From contig JBIINH010000054.1 in assembly GCA_044337585.1 (NCBI GenBank), positions 1 through 13,145 on the forward strand: 13,145 bases of DNA. The letters are read 5' to 3'. A program made the translations under genes and the position numbers. This document shows positions 5,757-13,035 of the stretch, one piece after another (position 1 is the first letter of the stretch; each line of letters starts with the position of its first letter). Under the pieces are notes generated by a model, which was not told the origin of the DNA, made no database searches, and saw only the letters and a program-made list of their open reading frames with translations. The stretch comes from CAYSBE01 sp044337585 (lineage in GTDB: Bacteria; Bacteroidota; Bacteroidia; UKL13-3).

Positions 5757-6524
5757 CTACATTCGGTCAGCTATTCCCAATCCAAATAATGCAAAGTCAT
5801 ACTTAACGGGATCATTGGCATCAAATTTTTTGAGTGCTTCTGTAAGTTCTACTGCGGCTTGCCAATCTGTTTGGGTTCTAGTTAGCAAATTTAATTTTCT
5901 TGCGACCCTCTCTACATGCAAATCAAGCGGACAAACCAATTGGTGTGGTTTAATTTTATTCCACAATCCAAAATCAACACCTGATTTATCTTTTCTAACC
6001 ATCCAACGCAAATACATATTAAGTCTTTTACAAGCTGAGTGTTGTATTGGCGAAGCAATATGTTTGCGTGTGCGATGGGGAACTTCTTCCAAAGAAAAAA
6101 ATTGGTTCCTGAAATGATTTAATCCAGACTCAATATTCATATCACTTGCCTTTGTTGCTTTACTAAATGCATCTTCTAATGAATTATTTGAATGATACCA
6201 ATGATTTAAGAATGATATGAAATAAAGCAAATCTGTATCGTTAAATGTTCGGTGTTTAAAATCAACCAAACGCTTCAAATCTTTTTGCTTATGATTCATT
6301 ACAAAATCATATGGAGCCTTATCCATACGGTTAATTAGTTCTTTACATTTATTGATAATAGTTACCCGTTGCCCCCAAGCAAAAACCGCTGCAAACAAAC
6401 CCATAATTTCTATATCATGTTTTTGGGTAAACATGTGAGGAATACATATCGGATCATTCTCTATAAAATCGAATGAATTGTATTCTCGATGTGCTTTGTT
6501 AAGGATATTTTTTAAATCAATCAT
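5757..6524 (-). CDS. TIGR02757/DUF2400 family protein
   Basis: The 255-residue protein is of full family length and has the family's conserved blocks: FAAVFAWGQRVTI (about 44-56), HFRNQFFSL, KRLNMYLRWMVRKD (166-179), GVDFGLW (182-188), PLDLHVERVARKLNL (199-213) and DPVKYDFALFGLG (238-250). The PLDLHVERV block resembles the VDTHVxRV segment of HhH-GPD DNA glycosylases, in which the Asp is catalytic (here D201). A DNA-repair-like role is thus an inference; no biochemical function is established to my knowledge. No signal peptide is present. It starts 8 bases after a hairpin that probably terminates sucA, leaving little room for a leader, and is followed closely by the M61 gene. Confidence 0.85.
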   Translation of the reverse strand: MIDLKNILNKAHREYNSFDFIENDPICIPHMFTQKHDIEIMGLFAAVFAWGQRVTIINKCKELINRMDKAPYDFVMNHKQKDLKRLVDFKHRTFNDTDLLYFISFLNHWYHSNNSLEDAFSKATKASDMNIESGLNHFRNQFFSLEEVPHRTRKHIASPIQHSACKRLNMYLRWMVRKDKSGVDFGLWNKIKPHQLVCPLDLHVERVARKLNLLTRTQTDWQAAVELTEALKKFDANDPVKYDFALFGLGIADRM

Positions 6525-6531
6525 TTAAATA

Positions 6532-6560
6532 AAGAATGACCACCAAAGGTGGCTATTCTT
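6532..6560 (-). terminator. Hairpin terminator after sucA, abutting the DUF2400 start
   Basis: On the minus strand AAGAAT-AG-CCACC, a TTT loop, then GGTGG-TC-ATTCTT form a 13-position stem with one A/C mismatch and one G-U pair. TATTTAA follows. The sucA stop is 6 bases upstream and the DUF2400 ATG 7 bases downstream. The T-tract is short, so readthrough into the next gene is plausible. On the plus strand it is followed by AATTTTTTAT. Confidence 0.7.
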
Positions 6561-6566
6561 AATTTT

Positions 6567-9284
6567 TTATGAGAATGCCTCTTCAACAATTTGTCTTTGC
6601 TCTTTGGCATGTACTTTTGCAAAACCTGTTGCCGTAGATGCACTAGCTTTACGTGAAATAAGTTTCAATTTAAAGTTCTCTTCTCTTCTAAGTAAAAATG
6701 TCCAAGCACCCATATTTTTTGGCTCTTCCTGTACCCAATGATAAGTAGCTCCTTTATATTTTTCCATCACTGCATCCATTGCAGCTTCAGGCATTGGATA
6801 AAGTTGCTCCAACCTCACAATCGCCACATCTTTACGTGCATTTTTTTGCTGCTCTTCCAACAAATCATAATATATTTTGCCTGAGCAAAAGAGTACTTTT
6901 TTCACTTTTTTAATGTCAGCATACGCATCATCTATCAATTCCTGAAACGAACCTTTTGTAAAATCAGATAATGCACTTACACAAAGTGGATGACGCAACA
7001 AACTCTTTGGTGTCATTACCACTAAAGGCAATCTGATGTCTCGGTGCAATTGTCTTCTTAATGCATGAAAGTAATTACCGGGGGTGGTGATGTTGCATAC
7101 TTGCATATTCCAGTTGGCGCACAATTGCAAAAATCGCTCAGGCCTTGCTGATGAGTGTTCAGGACCTTGACCTTCGTATCCATGCGGAAGTAATAAAGTG
7201 AGTCCGCTGTGTGTTTTCCATTTGGTTTCAGCACTGCTGATGTATTGGTCAATGATGATTTGCGCTCCATTAGAAAAGTCGCCAAACTGCGCTTCCCAAA
7301 TCGTAAGTACTTTTGGCGTAACCATAGAATAGCCATACTCAAAACCTAATACAGCATACTCAGAAAGTAATGAATTATAAAACTCAACTGGAGCTTTTTT
7401 ATCTTCTGCAAGAGACTCAAAAGTATTGTAGGCATCTTCTGAGTCTTCTTGTCTGATGATGGCATGCCTGTGAGAAAATGTTCCTCTTTCACAATCCTGA
7501 CCACTCATACGAACGGCATGGCCTTCCTGAGATAAGGTTGCGTATGCCATCAGTTCGCCCATTGCCCAATCAAATGTACCATCAACAATCATCTTCTTAC
7601 GGTCATTGAATAATTTTTCGATTTTACTGAATGCTTTAAATCCATTAGGTATGGTAGTAAGTTTTTGTGCAAGTGCATTGAATATTTTTTCATCCACTGC
7701 TGTAGTAGGTTGTTGCAAAAAATCTTTTTCAGCAGGTGTACGGTATCCTTCCCACAACTCTTTTACAAAACTATCTTGTGGCATGGCATCTCCTGCTTTT
7801 GCACTTTCGAGTTTTTGTTGCAACATACCCCTGAACTCTGCCTCCATTTCTTTTGCAAGGTCGGCTTCAACACTTCCCGCAGTTAGTAATTTTTGGTTAT
7901 AAATTTCTCTTGGATTTGGATGAGAGGCAATCGCTTTATATAATTTAGGCTGAGTAAAACGGGGCTCATCTCCTTCATTGTGTCCGTATTTTCTATAACC
8001 TAATAAATCTATAAATACATCGCTGTTAAATTCCTGACGGTATTCCATAGCAAGTTGTACTGTGTATACTACCGCTTCTACATCATCTGCATTAACATGG
8101 AATACCGGGCATAAAGTGGTCTTGGCAACATCGGTGCAATAAGTTGAAGTGCGCGCATCCGCATAATTGGTGGTAAATCCGATTTGATTGTTTGCTACAA
8201 TATGAATGCATCCACCAACATTGTATGCCTTTAATCCGGCCATTTGTAATACTTCGTAAACAATACCTTGACCTGCAACAGAAGCATCACCATGGATTAG
8301 AATTGGTGTTACCGCATCAATATCCATTTCATATTTTTTATCAAGCCATGCCCTGGCTATCCCTTTCACAACAGGATTAACCGTTTCTAAGTGTGATGGA
8401 TTGGGAGCCAAGCTAAGGTGAACTGATTTTCCTGTGCTGGTCACCACTTCTTTTGAGTACCCTAAGTGGTATTTCACATCCCCTTCAAATAGGGCTTCTT
8501 CAAATGCCTTGCCTTCAAATTCTTTAAATATCTGTTCGTATGTTTTTCCTAAAATATTTGCAAGCACATTTAACCTACCTCGATGTGCCATGCCTAAAAC
8601 AAATTCTTTAACTCCCAAATCTGCACCGCATTCGATTACGGTATCCAAAGCAGGAATAAGGGTTTCAAGCCCCTCTAACGAAAATCTTTTTTGACCTACA
8701 AATTTTGTGTGAAGAAAATTTTCAAATACGGTTGCTTGATTAAGCTTTTGAAGAATATGCCTTTTCTTATCAATACTTAGGTTGGGCTTATTTTTTGCTC
8801 CTTCCATCTTTTTGCTCAACCACTCAAGTTTACGAGGTTCGCGCACATATACATATTCAGCTCCAATGGAACCACAATAGGTTTCTTCAAGCAAAGCAAT
8901 AATGTCTTTTAATTTTGATGCTCCGATTCCAATTTCAATACCTGCATTAAATACCTTATCCAAATCGGTTGACGTTAAGCCAAAATTCTCTACAGCAAGT
9001 GTAGGTTCATATTTTCTGCGTTCGCGCACCGGATTGGTTTTGGTAAACAAATGTCCACGGGTGCGATATCCTTTTATTAAATTAAGGACATTAATTTCTT
9101 TTTGAAAATCTTCACTGATTGCAACCGATTTGGTATTGCCGTTAAATCTTTGTTGGCCCATTTCAAAGCCTTCAAAAAACTTTTTCCAACCAAAGTCTAC
9201 CGATTCTGCGTCTGCTTGATATTGTTTGTACAAATCATCGATGGCATTAACATCTGCATTGGATATGTATGAAAATTTGTCCAT
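6567..9284 (-). CDS. sucA: 2-oxoglutarate dehydrogenase E1 component (thiamine diphosphate dependent)
   Basis: The 905-residue protein is close to the length of E. coli SucA (933). It opens with the E1 N-terminal segment (SYISNADVNAIDDLYKQYQADAESVD) that docks to the E2 core. The catalytic domain shows GMAHRGRLNVL (H234), the thiamine diphosphate motif GD at 332-333 to NN at 365-366 (GDASVAGQG ... VANNQIGF) and RKYGHNEGDEPRFTQP. The pyrimidine-binding domain follows with GQDCERGTFSHRHAI, WEAQFGDFSNGAQ and PHGYEGQGPEHSSARPERFLQ, and the C-terminal domain with MTPKSLLRHP. It decarboxylates 2-oxoglutarate in the TCA cycle and passes the succinyl group to E2 (SucB). The sucB gene is not downstream: a hairpin and a DUF2400 gene follow. 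An exact -7 box precedes it, so it probably forms its own transcript. Confidence 0.97.
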   Translation of the reverse strand: MDKFSYISNADVNAIDDLYKQYQADAESVDFGWKKFFEGFEMGQQRFNGNTKSVAISEDFQKEINVLNLIKGYRTRGHLFTKTNPVRERRKYEPTLAVENFGLTSTDLDKVFNAGIEIGIGASKLKDIIALLEETYCGSIGAEYVYVREPRKLEWLSKKMEGAKNKPNLSIDKKRHILQKLNQATVFENFLHTKFVGQKRFSLEGLETLIPALDTVIECGADLGVKEFVLGMAHRGRLNVLANILGKTYEQIFKEFEGKAFEEALFEGDVKYHLGYSKEVVTSTGKSVHLSLAPNPSHLETVNPVVKGIARAWLDKKYEMDIDAVTPILIHGDASVAGQGIVYEVLQMAGLKAYNVGGCIHIVANNQIGFTTNYADARTSTYCTDVAKTTLCPVFHVNADDVEAVVYTVQLAMEYRQEFNSDVFIDLLGYRKYGHNEGDEPRFTQPKLYKAIASHPNPREIYNQKLLTAGSVEADLAKEMEAEFRGMLQQKLESAKAGDAMPQDSFVKELWEGYRTPAEKDFLQQPTTAVDEKIFNALAQKLTTIPNGFKAFSKIEKLFNDRKKMIVDGTFDWAMGELMAYATLSQEGHAVRMSGQDCERGTFSHRHAIIRQEDSEDAYNTFESLAEDKKAPVEFYNSLLSEYAVLGFEYGYSMVTPKVLTIWEAQFGDFSNGAQIIIDQYISSAETKWKTHSGLTLLLPHGYEGQGPEHSSARPERFLQLCANWNMQVCNITTPGNYFHALRRQLHRDIRLPLVVMTPKSLLRHPLCVSALSDFTKGSFQELIDDAYADIKKVKKVLFCSGKIYYDLLEEQQKNARKDVAIVRLEQLYPMPEAAMDAVMEKYKGATYHWVQEEPKNMGAWTFLLRREENFKLKLISRKASASTATGFAKVHAKEQRQIVEEAFS

Positions 9285-9305
9285 GTGTTATAAAAATAAA
9301 GTTTG

Positions 9306-9313
9306 CAAAGATA
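9306..9313 (-). promoter_or_regulatory. -7 element of the sucA promoter
   Basis: The minus strand reads TATCTTTG, an exact match to the Bacteroidota consensus TAnnTTTG, 21 bases before the sucA ATG. The -33 region has no clear TTTG. The resulting leader of about 17-20 bases is AT-rich and lacks a Shine-Dalgarno sequence. Confidence 0.65.
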
Positions 9314-9338
9314 GTGTTTATTGGGAAATCAGTAATTG

Positions 9339-9366
9339 AATTCTAAACGTTCCAACACGTTGAATT
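9339..9366 (-). terminator. Hairpin after the alpha/beta hydrolase gene, no T-tract
   Basis: On the minus strand AATTC-AACGT, a 6-base loop, then ACGTT-TA-GAATT form ten base pairs with a 2-base bulge. It begins at the stop codon of the hydrolase. No U-rich tract follows, so it may be a weak terminator or a 3'-end stabilising hairpin rather than an efficient stop. Confidence 0.35.
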
Positions 9367-10694
9367 TAAGGAGTTTTAATCCAATGGACTAATTGGTCAA
9401 TAACTTGTATGGCAACATTGTTTTGCTTCATATATTCTGCCGGATTGGGCTGGCCTTTGCCTTCCATAAATAGATGGTTTAGTTTCTCATACAATATCCC
9501 ATCTGCTTTTTCACCCAATTCTTTTCTCCAAATATTATAGTCTTCGACAGTTACCTGATAGTCTCTTTGTCCTTGCATGATGTGTATGCGTGTTTTCTTG
9601 ATTTTTTTAGCAGTACTCACTTGATTGTATTTATTCAGGTGATTCCAATAAGCAGCATTTGATCCAAAAGGCAATGAATCGGTTGGTGTATTTATTGACA
9701 AATTAGCTTGTTTTGAATAATTAGCTTGCCTGATTATTTGTGCTGTTTTTTGCTTAGAGGCATCACTTTGGTCTTCTCCTGTTTTTTGCAAGTATGCTAC
9801 TTGTTCAATGAGCAAATCTTGTAATGGCCTTGCATTAGCAGCAAGCATTATAATCCCTTTAATTTTTTTCGATTTTGTTGCAATCAGTGGTGCCACCATT
9901 CCGCCTTGGCTGTGTCCCACTATCCAAATTTGTTTTTGATTAATATTTGCGTGTTTACTTAGGGTTTCTATAGCCAATAAAACATCGATTACAACTTCAT
10001 CTTCAATTGTCATTTTTTCAGCATCTTTATTACCTAACATCAACATTCCGTAGGTATATGTGCGCTTATCATACCTAAACGTGGCAATTCCTTTTGATGC
10101 TAATCCCCATGCAATGTCTTTATAGATTTTATTTGGACCTATTGTGCCGTCTCGATCCATAGGACCAGAACCATGAACAATAATTGCCAAAGGTGCGTTG
10201 GTATTGGAACGTGGTAAGCTCAATGTGCCTTCAATCAAATAAGGTTCTTTGCCAAAAGTGATTTTATACTCTGTAAAATTTAAGGAATTTACATACTCAG
10301 GTGTTTTGTAGCCTTGTGTGCCCGGAAGAAAAAATAACCCAACAATTTGATGAGCGGAATCATACGTTACCCGAAAATTAAGGCTATACTTTTCAAATTT
10401 CAGCAGTTTGGTTGCAATGAAATTTCCGTTCAACTCATCTATTGAGGTTGGGTTCTCTTGCAATAATTCACCTACCTGCATTTCCATGGTTGCCCAGGTG
10501 TCTTCCATTTGCGAAACTGAGAGTTGTCGCTTCATATCATCTGAAAACCGATCGTAAACATTTGCTACTTTTCCATTTTTGATATAATAGAAACACGAAT
10601 CGGTTTGACCAATTAGTTGTGAATAGATATCATTATGCTGCGCTTGCATGAATGAGGATAAAAGCAAAAAGCTAAAGAAGGCAATATTTTTCAT
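9366..10694 (-). CDS. Secreted alpha/beta hydrolase with N-terminal DUF3887-type domain
   Basis: The 442-residue protein begins with a signal peptide (MKNIAFFSFLLLSSFMQA, cut before QHN), so it is exported. Residues about 25-125 (KNGKVANVYDRFSDDMKRQLSVSQMEDTWATM ... SAHQIVGLFFLPG) match DUF3887-like, NTF2-type domains that precede such hydrolases. The hydrolase domain has the oxyanion segment VHGSGPMDRDG, nucleophile elbow GHSQGG (S262), acid in GQRDYQV (D378) and histidine in KLNHLFMEGKG (H407): a complete Ser-Asp-His triad. The substrate is unknown; esterase or peptidase-like acyl hydrolysis in the periplasm or outside is the family expectation. The ATG lies 3 bases after the T-run of the ald terminator, so there is almost no leader and no nearby -7 box. 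The signal peptide makes this start hard to move. Expression probably depends on readthrough from ald or a promoter inside it. Confidence 0.88.
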   Translation of the reverse strand: MKNIAFFSFLLLSSFMQAQHNDIYSQLIGQTDSCFYYIKNGKVANVYDRFSDDMKRQLSVSQMEDTWATMEMQVGELLQENPTSIDELNGNFIATKLLKFEKYSLNFRVTYDSAHQIVGLFFLPGTQGYKTPEYVNSLNFTEYKITFGKEPYLIEGTLSLPRSNTNAPLAIIVHGSGPMDRDGTIGPNKIYKDIAWGLASKGIATFRYDKRTYTYGMLMLGNKDAEKMTIEDEVVIDVLLAIETLSKHANINQKQIWIVGHSQGGMVAPLIATKSKKIKGIIMLAANARPLQDLLIEQVAYLQKTGEDQSDASKQKTAQIIRQANYSKQANLSINTPTDSLPFGSNAAYWNHLNKYNQVSTAKKIKKTRIHIMQGQRDYQVTVEDYNIWRKELGEKADGILYEKLNHLFMEGKGQPNPAEYMKQNNVAIQVIDQLVHWIKTP

Positions 10695-10697
10695 AGC

Positions 10698-10725
10698 AAA
10701 AAAAAGGCGGTGTTTTCACACCGCC
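10698..10725 (-). terminator. Intrinsic terminator of ald, abutting the hydrolase start
   Basis: On the minus strand an 8-bp perfect stem GGCGGTGT / ACACCGCC with a 4-base loop (10706-10725) is followed by eight T residues (plus-strand A-run 10698-10705). It lies 20 bases past the ald stop and 3 bases before the hydrolase ATG. Confidence 0.93.
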
Positions 10726-10745
10726 ATATGTTAAAATGGTTTCAT

Positions 10746-11861
10746 TTATTTTAATACTTCCGAAACGTCTGTATACTTTAAATTAAATGCATCAGACACT
10801 CCTTTGTAAACTACTTTTCCGTCTACTACATTTAGCCCAAGCAATAGCTCTTCATTATCTTTACATGCTTGTTTCCAACCTTTATTTGCAAGTTGTAACC
10901 CGTAAGGCAGCGTTGCATTGGTTAAAGCTAAGGTAGATGTGTAAGGAACTGCTCCCGGCATATTTGCAACACAGTAATGAATCACACCATCAACCACGTA
11001 AATCGGATCCTCGTGGGTTGTTGGTTTTGAAGTTTCAAAACATCCGCCCTGATCAATGGCAACATCCACCATTACTGTACCGGGATTCATGGTTTTAAGC
11101 ATGTCGCGGGTGATAAGTGAAGGAGCTTTGGCTCCAGGAATCAATACGGCTCCTATAATCAAATCTGCTGTTCTAATTAAATCACGAACATTATACTCAT
11201 TTGAATAAACTGTTTTTACATTTTTTGGAAGAATATCATCCAATTGACGCAAACGAGGAAGCGATACATCTAAAATGGTTACATCAGCACCTAAACCTGC
11301 TGCCATTTTAGCCGCTTGTGTACCTACGATTCCTCCACCTAATACCAATACGTTTGCCGGTTTCACTCCCGGTACGCCTCCCAAAAGGATACCTCTTCCT
11401 CCCATTGGTTTTTCTAAATATTTTGCACCTTCCTGCACACTCATACGTCCTGCTACTTCACTCATCGGAACAAGTAACGGCAACGAGCGATCTTTTTTCT
11501 CAACTGTTTCGTAAGCAAGGCAAATGGCTTTGCTTTTTATCATCGCTTTTGTTAACGGCTCGTATGACGCAAAGTGAAAATAGGTAAATAACAATTGGCC
11601 CGGCTTAATTAAGCCATACTCTTGTTTAATGGGTTCTTTCACCTTCACAATCATGTCGGCTTTTGTATAAACCTCAGCAATTGTTTTTAAAATGCCAGCT
11701 CCGGCTTTTTTGTATTCATCATCACTAAAACCGCTGCCAATTCCGGCTGTTGCTTGAACAAATACTTTATGTCCTGCTTTTGTAAATGCGGAAACTCCGG
11801 CAGGAGTCAATCCAACACGGTTTTCATTGTTTTTAATTTCTTTAGGTACACCGATTATCAT
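10746..11861 (-). CDS. ald: Alanine dehydrogenase (NAD-dependent)
   Basis: The 371-residue protein has the same length and residue numbering as the well-studied Mycobacterium tuberculosis enzyme. The catalytic and substrate-binding residues align exactly: R15 (NENRVGLTP), K75 (KVKEP), H96 (FTYFHFA) and D270 (VDVAIDQGG). The NAD fold shows GGGIVG at 175-180 and an acidic D198 at the end of the second strand, as expected for NAD rather than NADP. It converts L-alanine to pyruvate and ammonium, or the reverse, in the cytoplasm as a hexamer. It has its own promoter with an exact -7 box and -33 TTTG, and its own strong terminator, so it forms a single-gene transcript. Confidence 0.97.
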   Translation of the reverse strand: MIIGVPKEIKNNENRVGLTPAGVSAFTKAGHKVFVQATAGIGSGFSDDEYKKAGAGILKTIAEVYTKADMIVKVKEPIKQEYGLIKPGQLLFTYFHFASYEPLTKAMIKSKAICLAYETVEKKDRSLPLLVPMSEVAGRMSVQEGAKYLEKPMGGRGILLGGVPGVKPANVLVLGGGIVGTQAAKMAAGLGADVTILDVSLPRLRQLDDILPKNVKTVYSNEYNVRDLIRTADLIIGAVLIPGAKAPSLITRDMLKTMNPGTVMVDVAIDQGGCFETSKPTTHEDPIYVVDGVIHYCVANMPGAVPYTSTLALTNATLPYGLQLANKGWKQACKDNEELLLGLNVVDGKVVYKGVSDAFNLKYTDVSEVLK

Positions 11862-11883
11862 ATCTATTTAATTATAAAGTGGG

Positions 11884-11912
11884 CAAAAATACGATTAACT
11901 ACATAAAACAAA
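11884..11912 (-). promoter_or_regulatory. Complete Bacteroidota-type promoter of ald
   Basis: On the minus strand TTTG (11909-11912), a 17-base spacer and TATTTTTG (11884-11891) match the -33/-7 consensus TTTG and TAnnTTTG exactly. Transcription from about 11880 would give a leader of about 19 bases. The -33 element overlaps the T-tract of the upstream DUF1573 terminator. Confidence 0.8.
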
Positions 11913-11932
11913 AATCCCCGCATTCACGGGGA
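11905..11932 (-). terminator. Intrinsic terminator of the DUF1573 gene pair
   Basis: On the minus strand the stem TCCCCG / CGGGGA (11915-11932, 6 bp with a 6-base loop) is followed by TTTTGTTTTA. It begins about 20 bases after the stop of the downstream DUF1573 gene. The plus strand also has a T-rich CTTTTATT after the stem. Confidence 0.88.
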
Positions 11933-11951
11933 CTTTTATTATATCAATAAT

Positions 11952-12395
11952 TTAATTTTCCAATTGGGGATTCCTTACCGGAGATATAGGCTCAATGGGC
12001 TTGGGCAAAACATCCCCTTTAATTTTTAATGTAATTTCGCCCTGCAATGTATTTGTTTTTACAGTTAAATATTTTTCAAACGGCCCCGGACGTTGGTATG
12101 AATTGTAAACTGCTTTAATCTTACCTGTACCACCGGGAGCAATGGTATCCTTTGTCCACTCGGGAGATGTACACCCACATTGAGCTTGTACATTAAATAT
12201 CACCAATGGCATCTTCCCTACATTGGTAAATTTAAATTCATATGCAGCCAAATCACCTTCTGTAATGTTACCAAAATCATAATCGAAACGGTCGAATCTA
12301 ATCACAGGCCCTTGCATCGCTGGGTTATTTTCAAATTGTGCAAATGAAGATACAGTCGATATCAATAAGGTGATTAAGGTTACAAAATACTTCAT
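11952..12395 (-). CDS. DUF1573 domain protein, secreted, second of a tandem pair
   Basis: From the ATG at 12393-12395 the product has 147 residues: a signal peptide (MKYFVTLITLLISTVSSFA, cut before QFE) and one DUF1573 domain at about 30-130. The domain shows FDYDFGNITEGDLAAYEFKFTNVGKMPLVIFNVQAQCGCTSPEW and C73/C75 in QCGCT, then a Pro-rich tail. The open frame extends three codons further to a TTG at 12404, but the ATG gives a normal signal peptide and leaves a 12-base gap after the upstream gene, so I prefer it. DUF1573 is an Ig-like (ASPM/SPD-2/Hydin-related) fold of unknown function that is very common in Bacteroidota. It lies directly after a paralogue and is surely co-transcribed with it. 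Confidence 0.88.
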   Translation of the reverse strand: MKYFVTLITLLISTVSSFAQFENNPAMQGPVIRFDRFDYDFGNITEGDLAAYEFKFTNVGKMPLVIFNVQAQCGCTSPEWTKDTIAPGGTGKIKAVYNSYQRPGPFEKYLTVKTNTLQGEITLKIKGDVLPKPIEPISPVRNPQLEN

Positions 12396-12407
12396 TGTCA
12401 ACAATAT

Positions 12408-12845
12408 TTATTTAACTGTTCCAGGTTGTATTTCATTTGCTGGCTTTACTTCTCCTTTTAATGTAAGCACCACTGTGCTGCGTTTTCCATTGGTTACTAC
12501 AGTAACGCTTTTATTGAATGCGCCACCACTTGCTGCATTATATGTCGCTTTTACATATCCTTTTTCGCCTTTTTTAATTGGCTCACGCGTCCACTCAGGA
12601 GTGGTACAACCACAACTTGCTGTTGCACTGGTAATAATTAAAGGCTCTTTACCTGTGTTTTTAAAAACAAAGGTATATGATGCAGGAACTGATTGAGGAA
12701 TAACACCGAAATCGTGAACTTCTTTCTCAAACTCTATATCTGCTTGATTAGGATTGTTAGTAGCAGGAGTTTGGGCAGTTGTTAATTGATTAGATAAATA
12801 AATTGCGCCAACGGCAATCATTGCTGATAAAATGATTTTTTTCAT
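12408..12845 (-). CDS. DUF1573 domain protein, secreted, first of a tandem pair
   Basis: The 145-residue protein has a signal peptide (MKKIILSAMIAVGAIYLSNQLTTA, cut before QTP), a short linker and one DUF1573 domain at about 36-136. The domain shows FEKEVHDFGVIPQSVPASYTFVFKNTGKEPLIITSATASCGCTTPEW with C78/C80. The cut site has no lipobox cysteine, so it is probably a soluble periplasmic or secreted protein. It shares the whole domain pattern with the next gene, a tandem duplication. It is divergent from the E1-type gene at 13036, with about 190 bases between. A palindrome (12877-12895) lies in its promoter or leader. Confidence 0.9.
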   Translation of the reverse strand: MKKIILSAMIAVGAIYLSNQLTTAQTPATNNPNQADIEFEKEVHDFGVIPQSVPASYTFVFKNTGKEPLIITSATASCGCTTPEWTREPIKKGEKGYVKATYNAASGGAFNKSVTVVTNGKRSTVVLTLKGEVKPANEIQPGTVK

Positions 12846-12876
12846 ATGTGTTACTATTTATTGATTTTGTATTGAA

Positions 12877-12895
12877 TTGGCAATTAGCGTGCCAA
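12877..12895. promoter_or_regulatory. 19-bp palindrome (possible operator or leader hairpin) upstream of the DUF1573 pair
   Basis: TTGGCA (12877-12882) and TGCCAA (12890-12895) form a perfect 6-bp inverted repeat with a 7-base spacer, about 32 bases upstream of the DUF1573 ATG. It overlaps the candidate -7 box at 12893-12901. It has no T-run, so it is not a terminator. Confidence 0.4.
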
Positions 12896-12901
12896 ATAAT
12901 A
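12893..12901 (-). promoter_or_regulatory. Candidate -7 element for the DUF1573 pair
   Basis: The minus strand reads TATTATTTG, which is TAnnTTTG with one extra base between TA and TTTG. It lies 47 bases before the ATG and overlaps the palindrome. No matching -33 TTTG is seen at normal spacing. Confidence 0.35.
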
Positions 12902-12998
12902 GAGCGAAATTAGCTGTTTAATCATTTAATCAAAACCTTTTTTACTTAAAAGAAACTTAAATCGCACCATTTCCGATAAAAATTTTAAGCGTGGAGGA

Positions 12999-13031
12999 TT
13001 GATAATTTCTTTTTCCAAACACATATACTTG
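12999..13031 (+). promoter_or_regulatory. Candidate promoter of the E1-type gene at 13036
   Basis: TATACTTG (13024-13031) is one mismatch from TAnnTTTG, with a TTG (12999-13001) 22 bases upstream. Transcription would begin at or within a few bases of the ATG at 13036, so the message may be leaderless. Confidence 0.4.
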
Positions 13032-13035
13032 CACT

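Noticed and set aside
5677..6117. 146-codon plus-strand frame across the M61/DUF2400 boundary
   Set aside because: It is antisense to two conserved genes and its translation has no domain-like pattern.
7606..7902. 98-codon plus-strand frame inside sucA, and other frames opposite sucA
   Set aside because: They are mirror frames of a strongly conserved gene; low-complexity Cys/Ser/Phe-rich translations are typical of such artefacts.
11275..11587. Two overlapping plus-strand frames opposite ald
   Set aside because: They are antisense to the conserved NAD-binding region of ald, and neither resembles a known protein.
12396..12404. Upstream extension of the second DUF1573 protein to a TTG start
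   Set aside because: The ATG three codons later begins a normal signal peptide with a better gap from the upstream gene.
12370..12696. 108-codon plus-strand frame across the DUF1573 pair
   Set aside because: It is antisense to both conserved DUF1573 genes, and its openness follows from their codon pattern.
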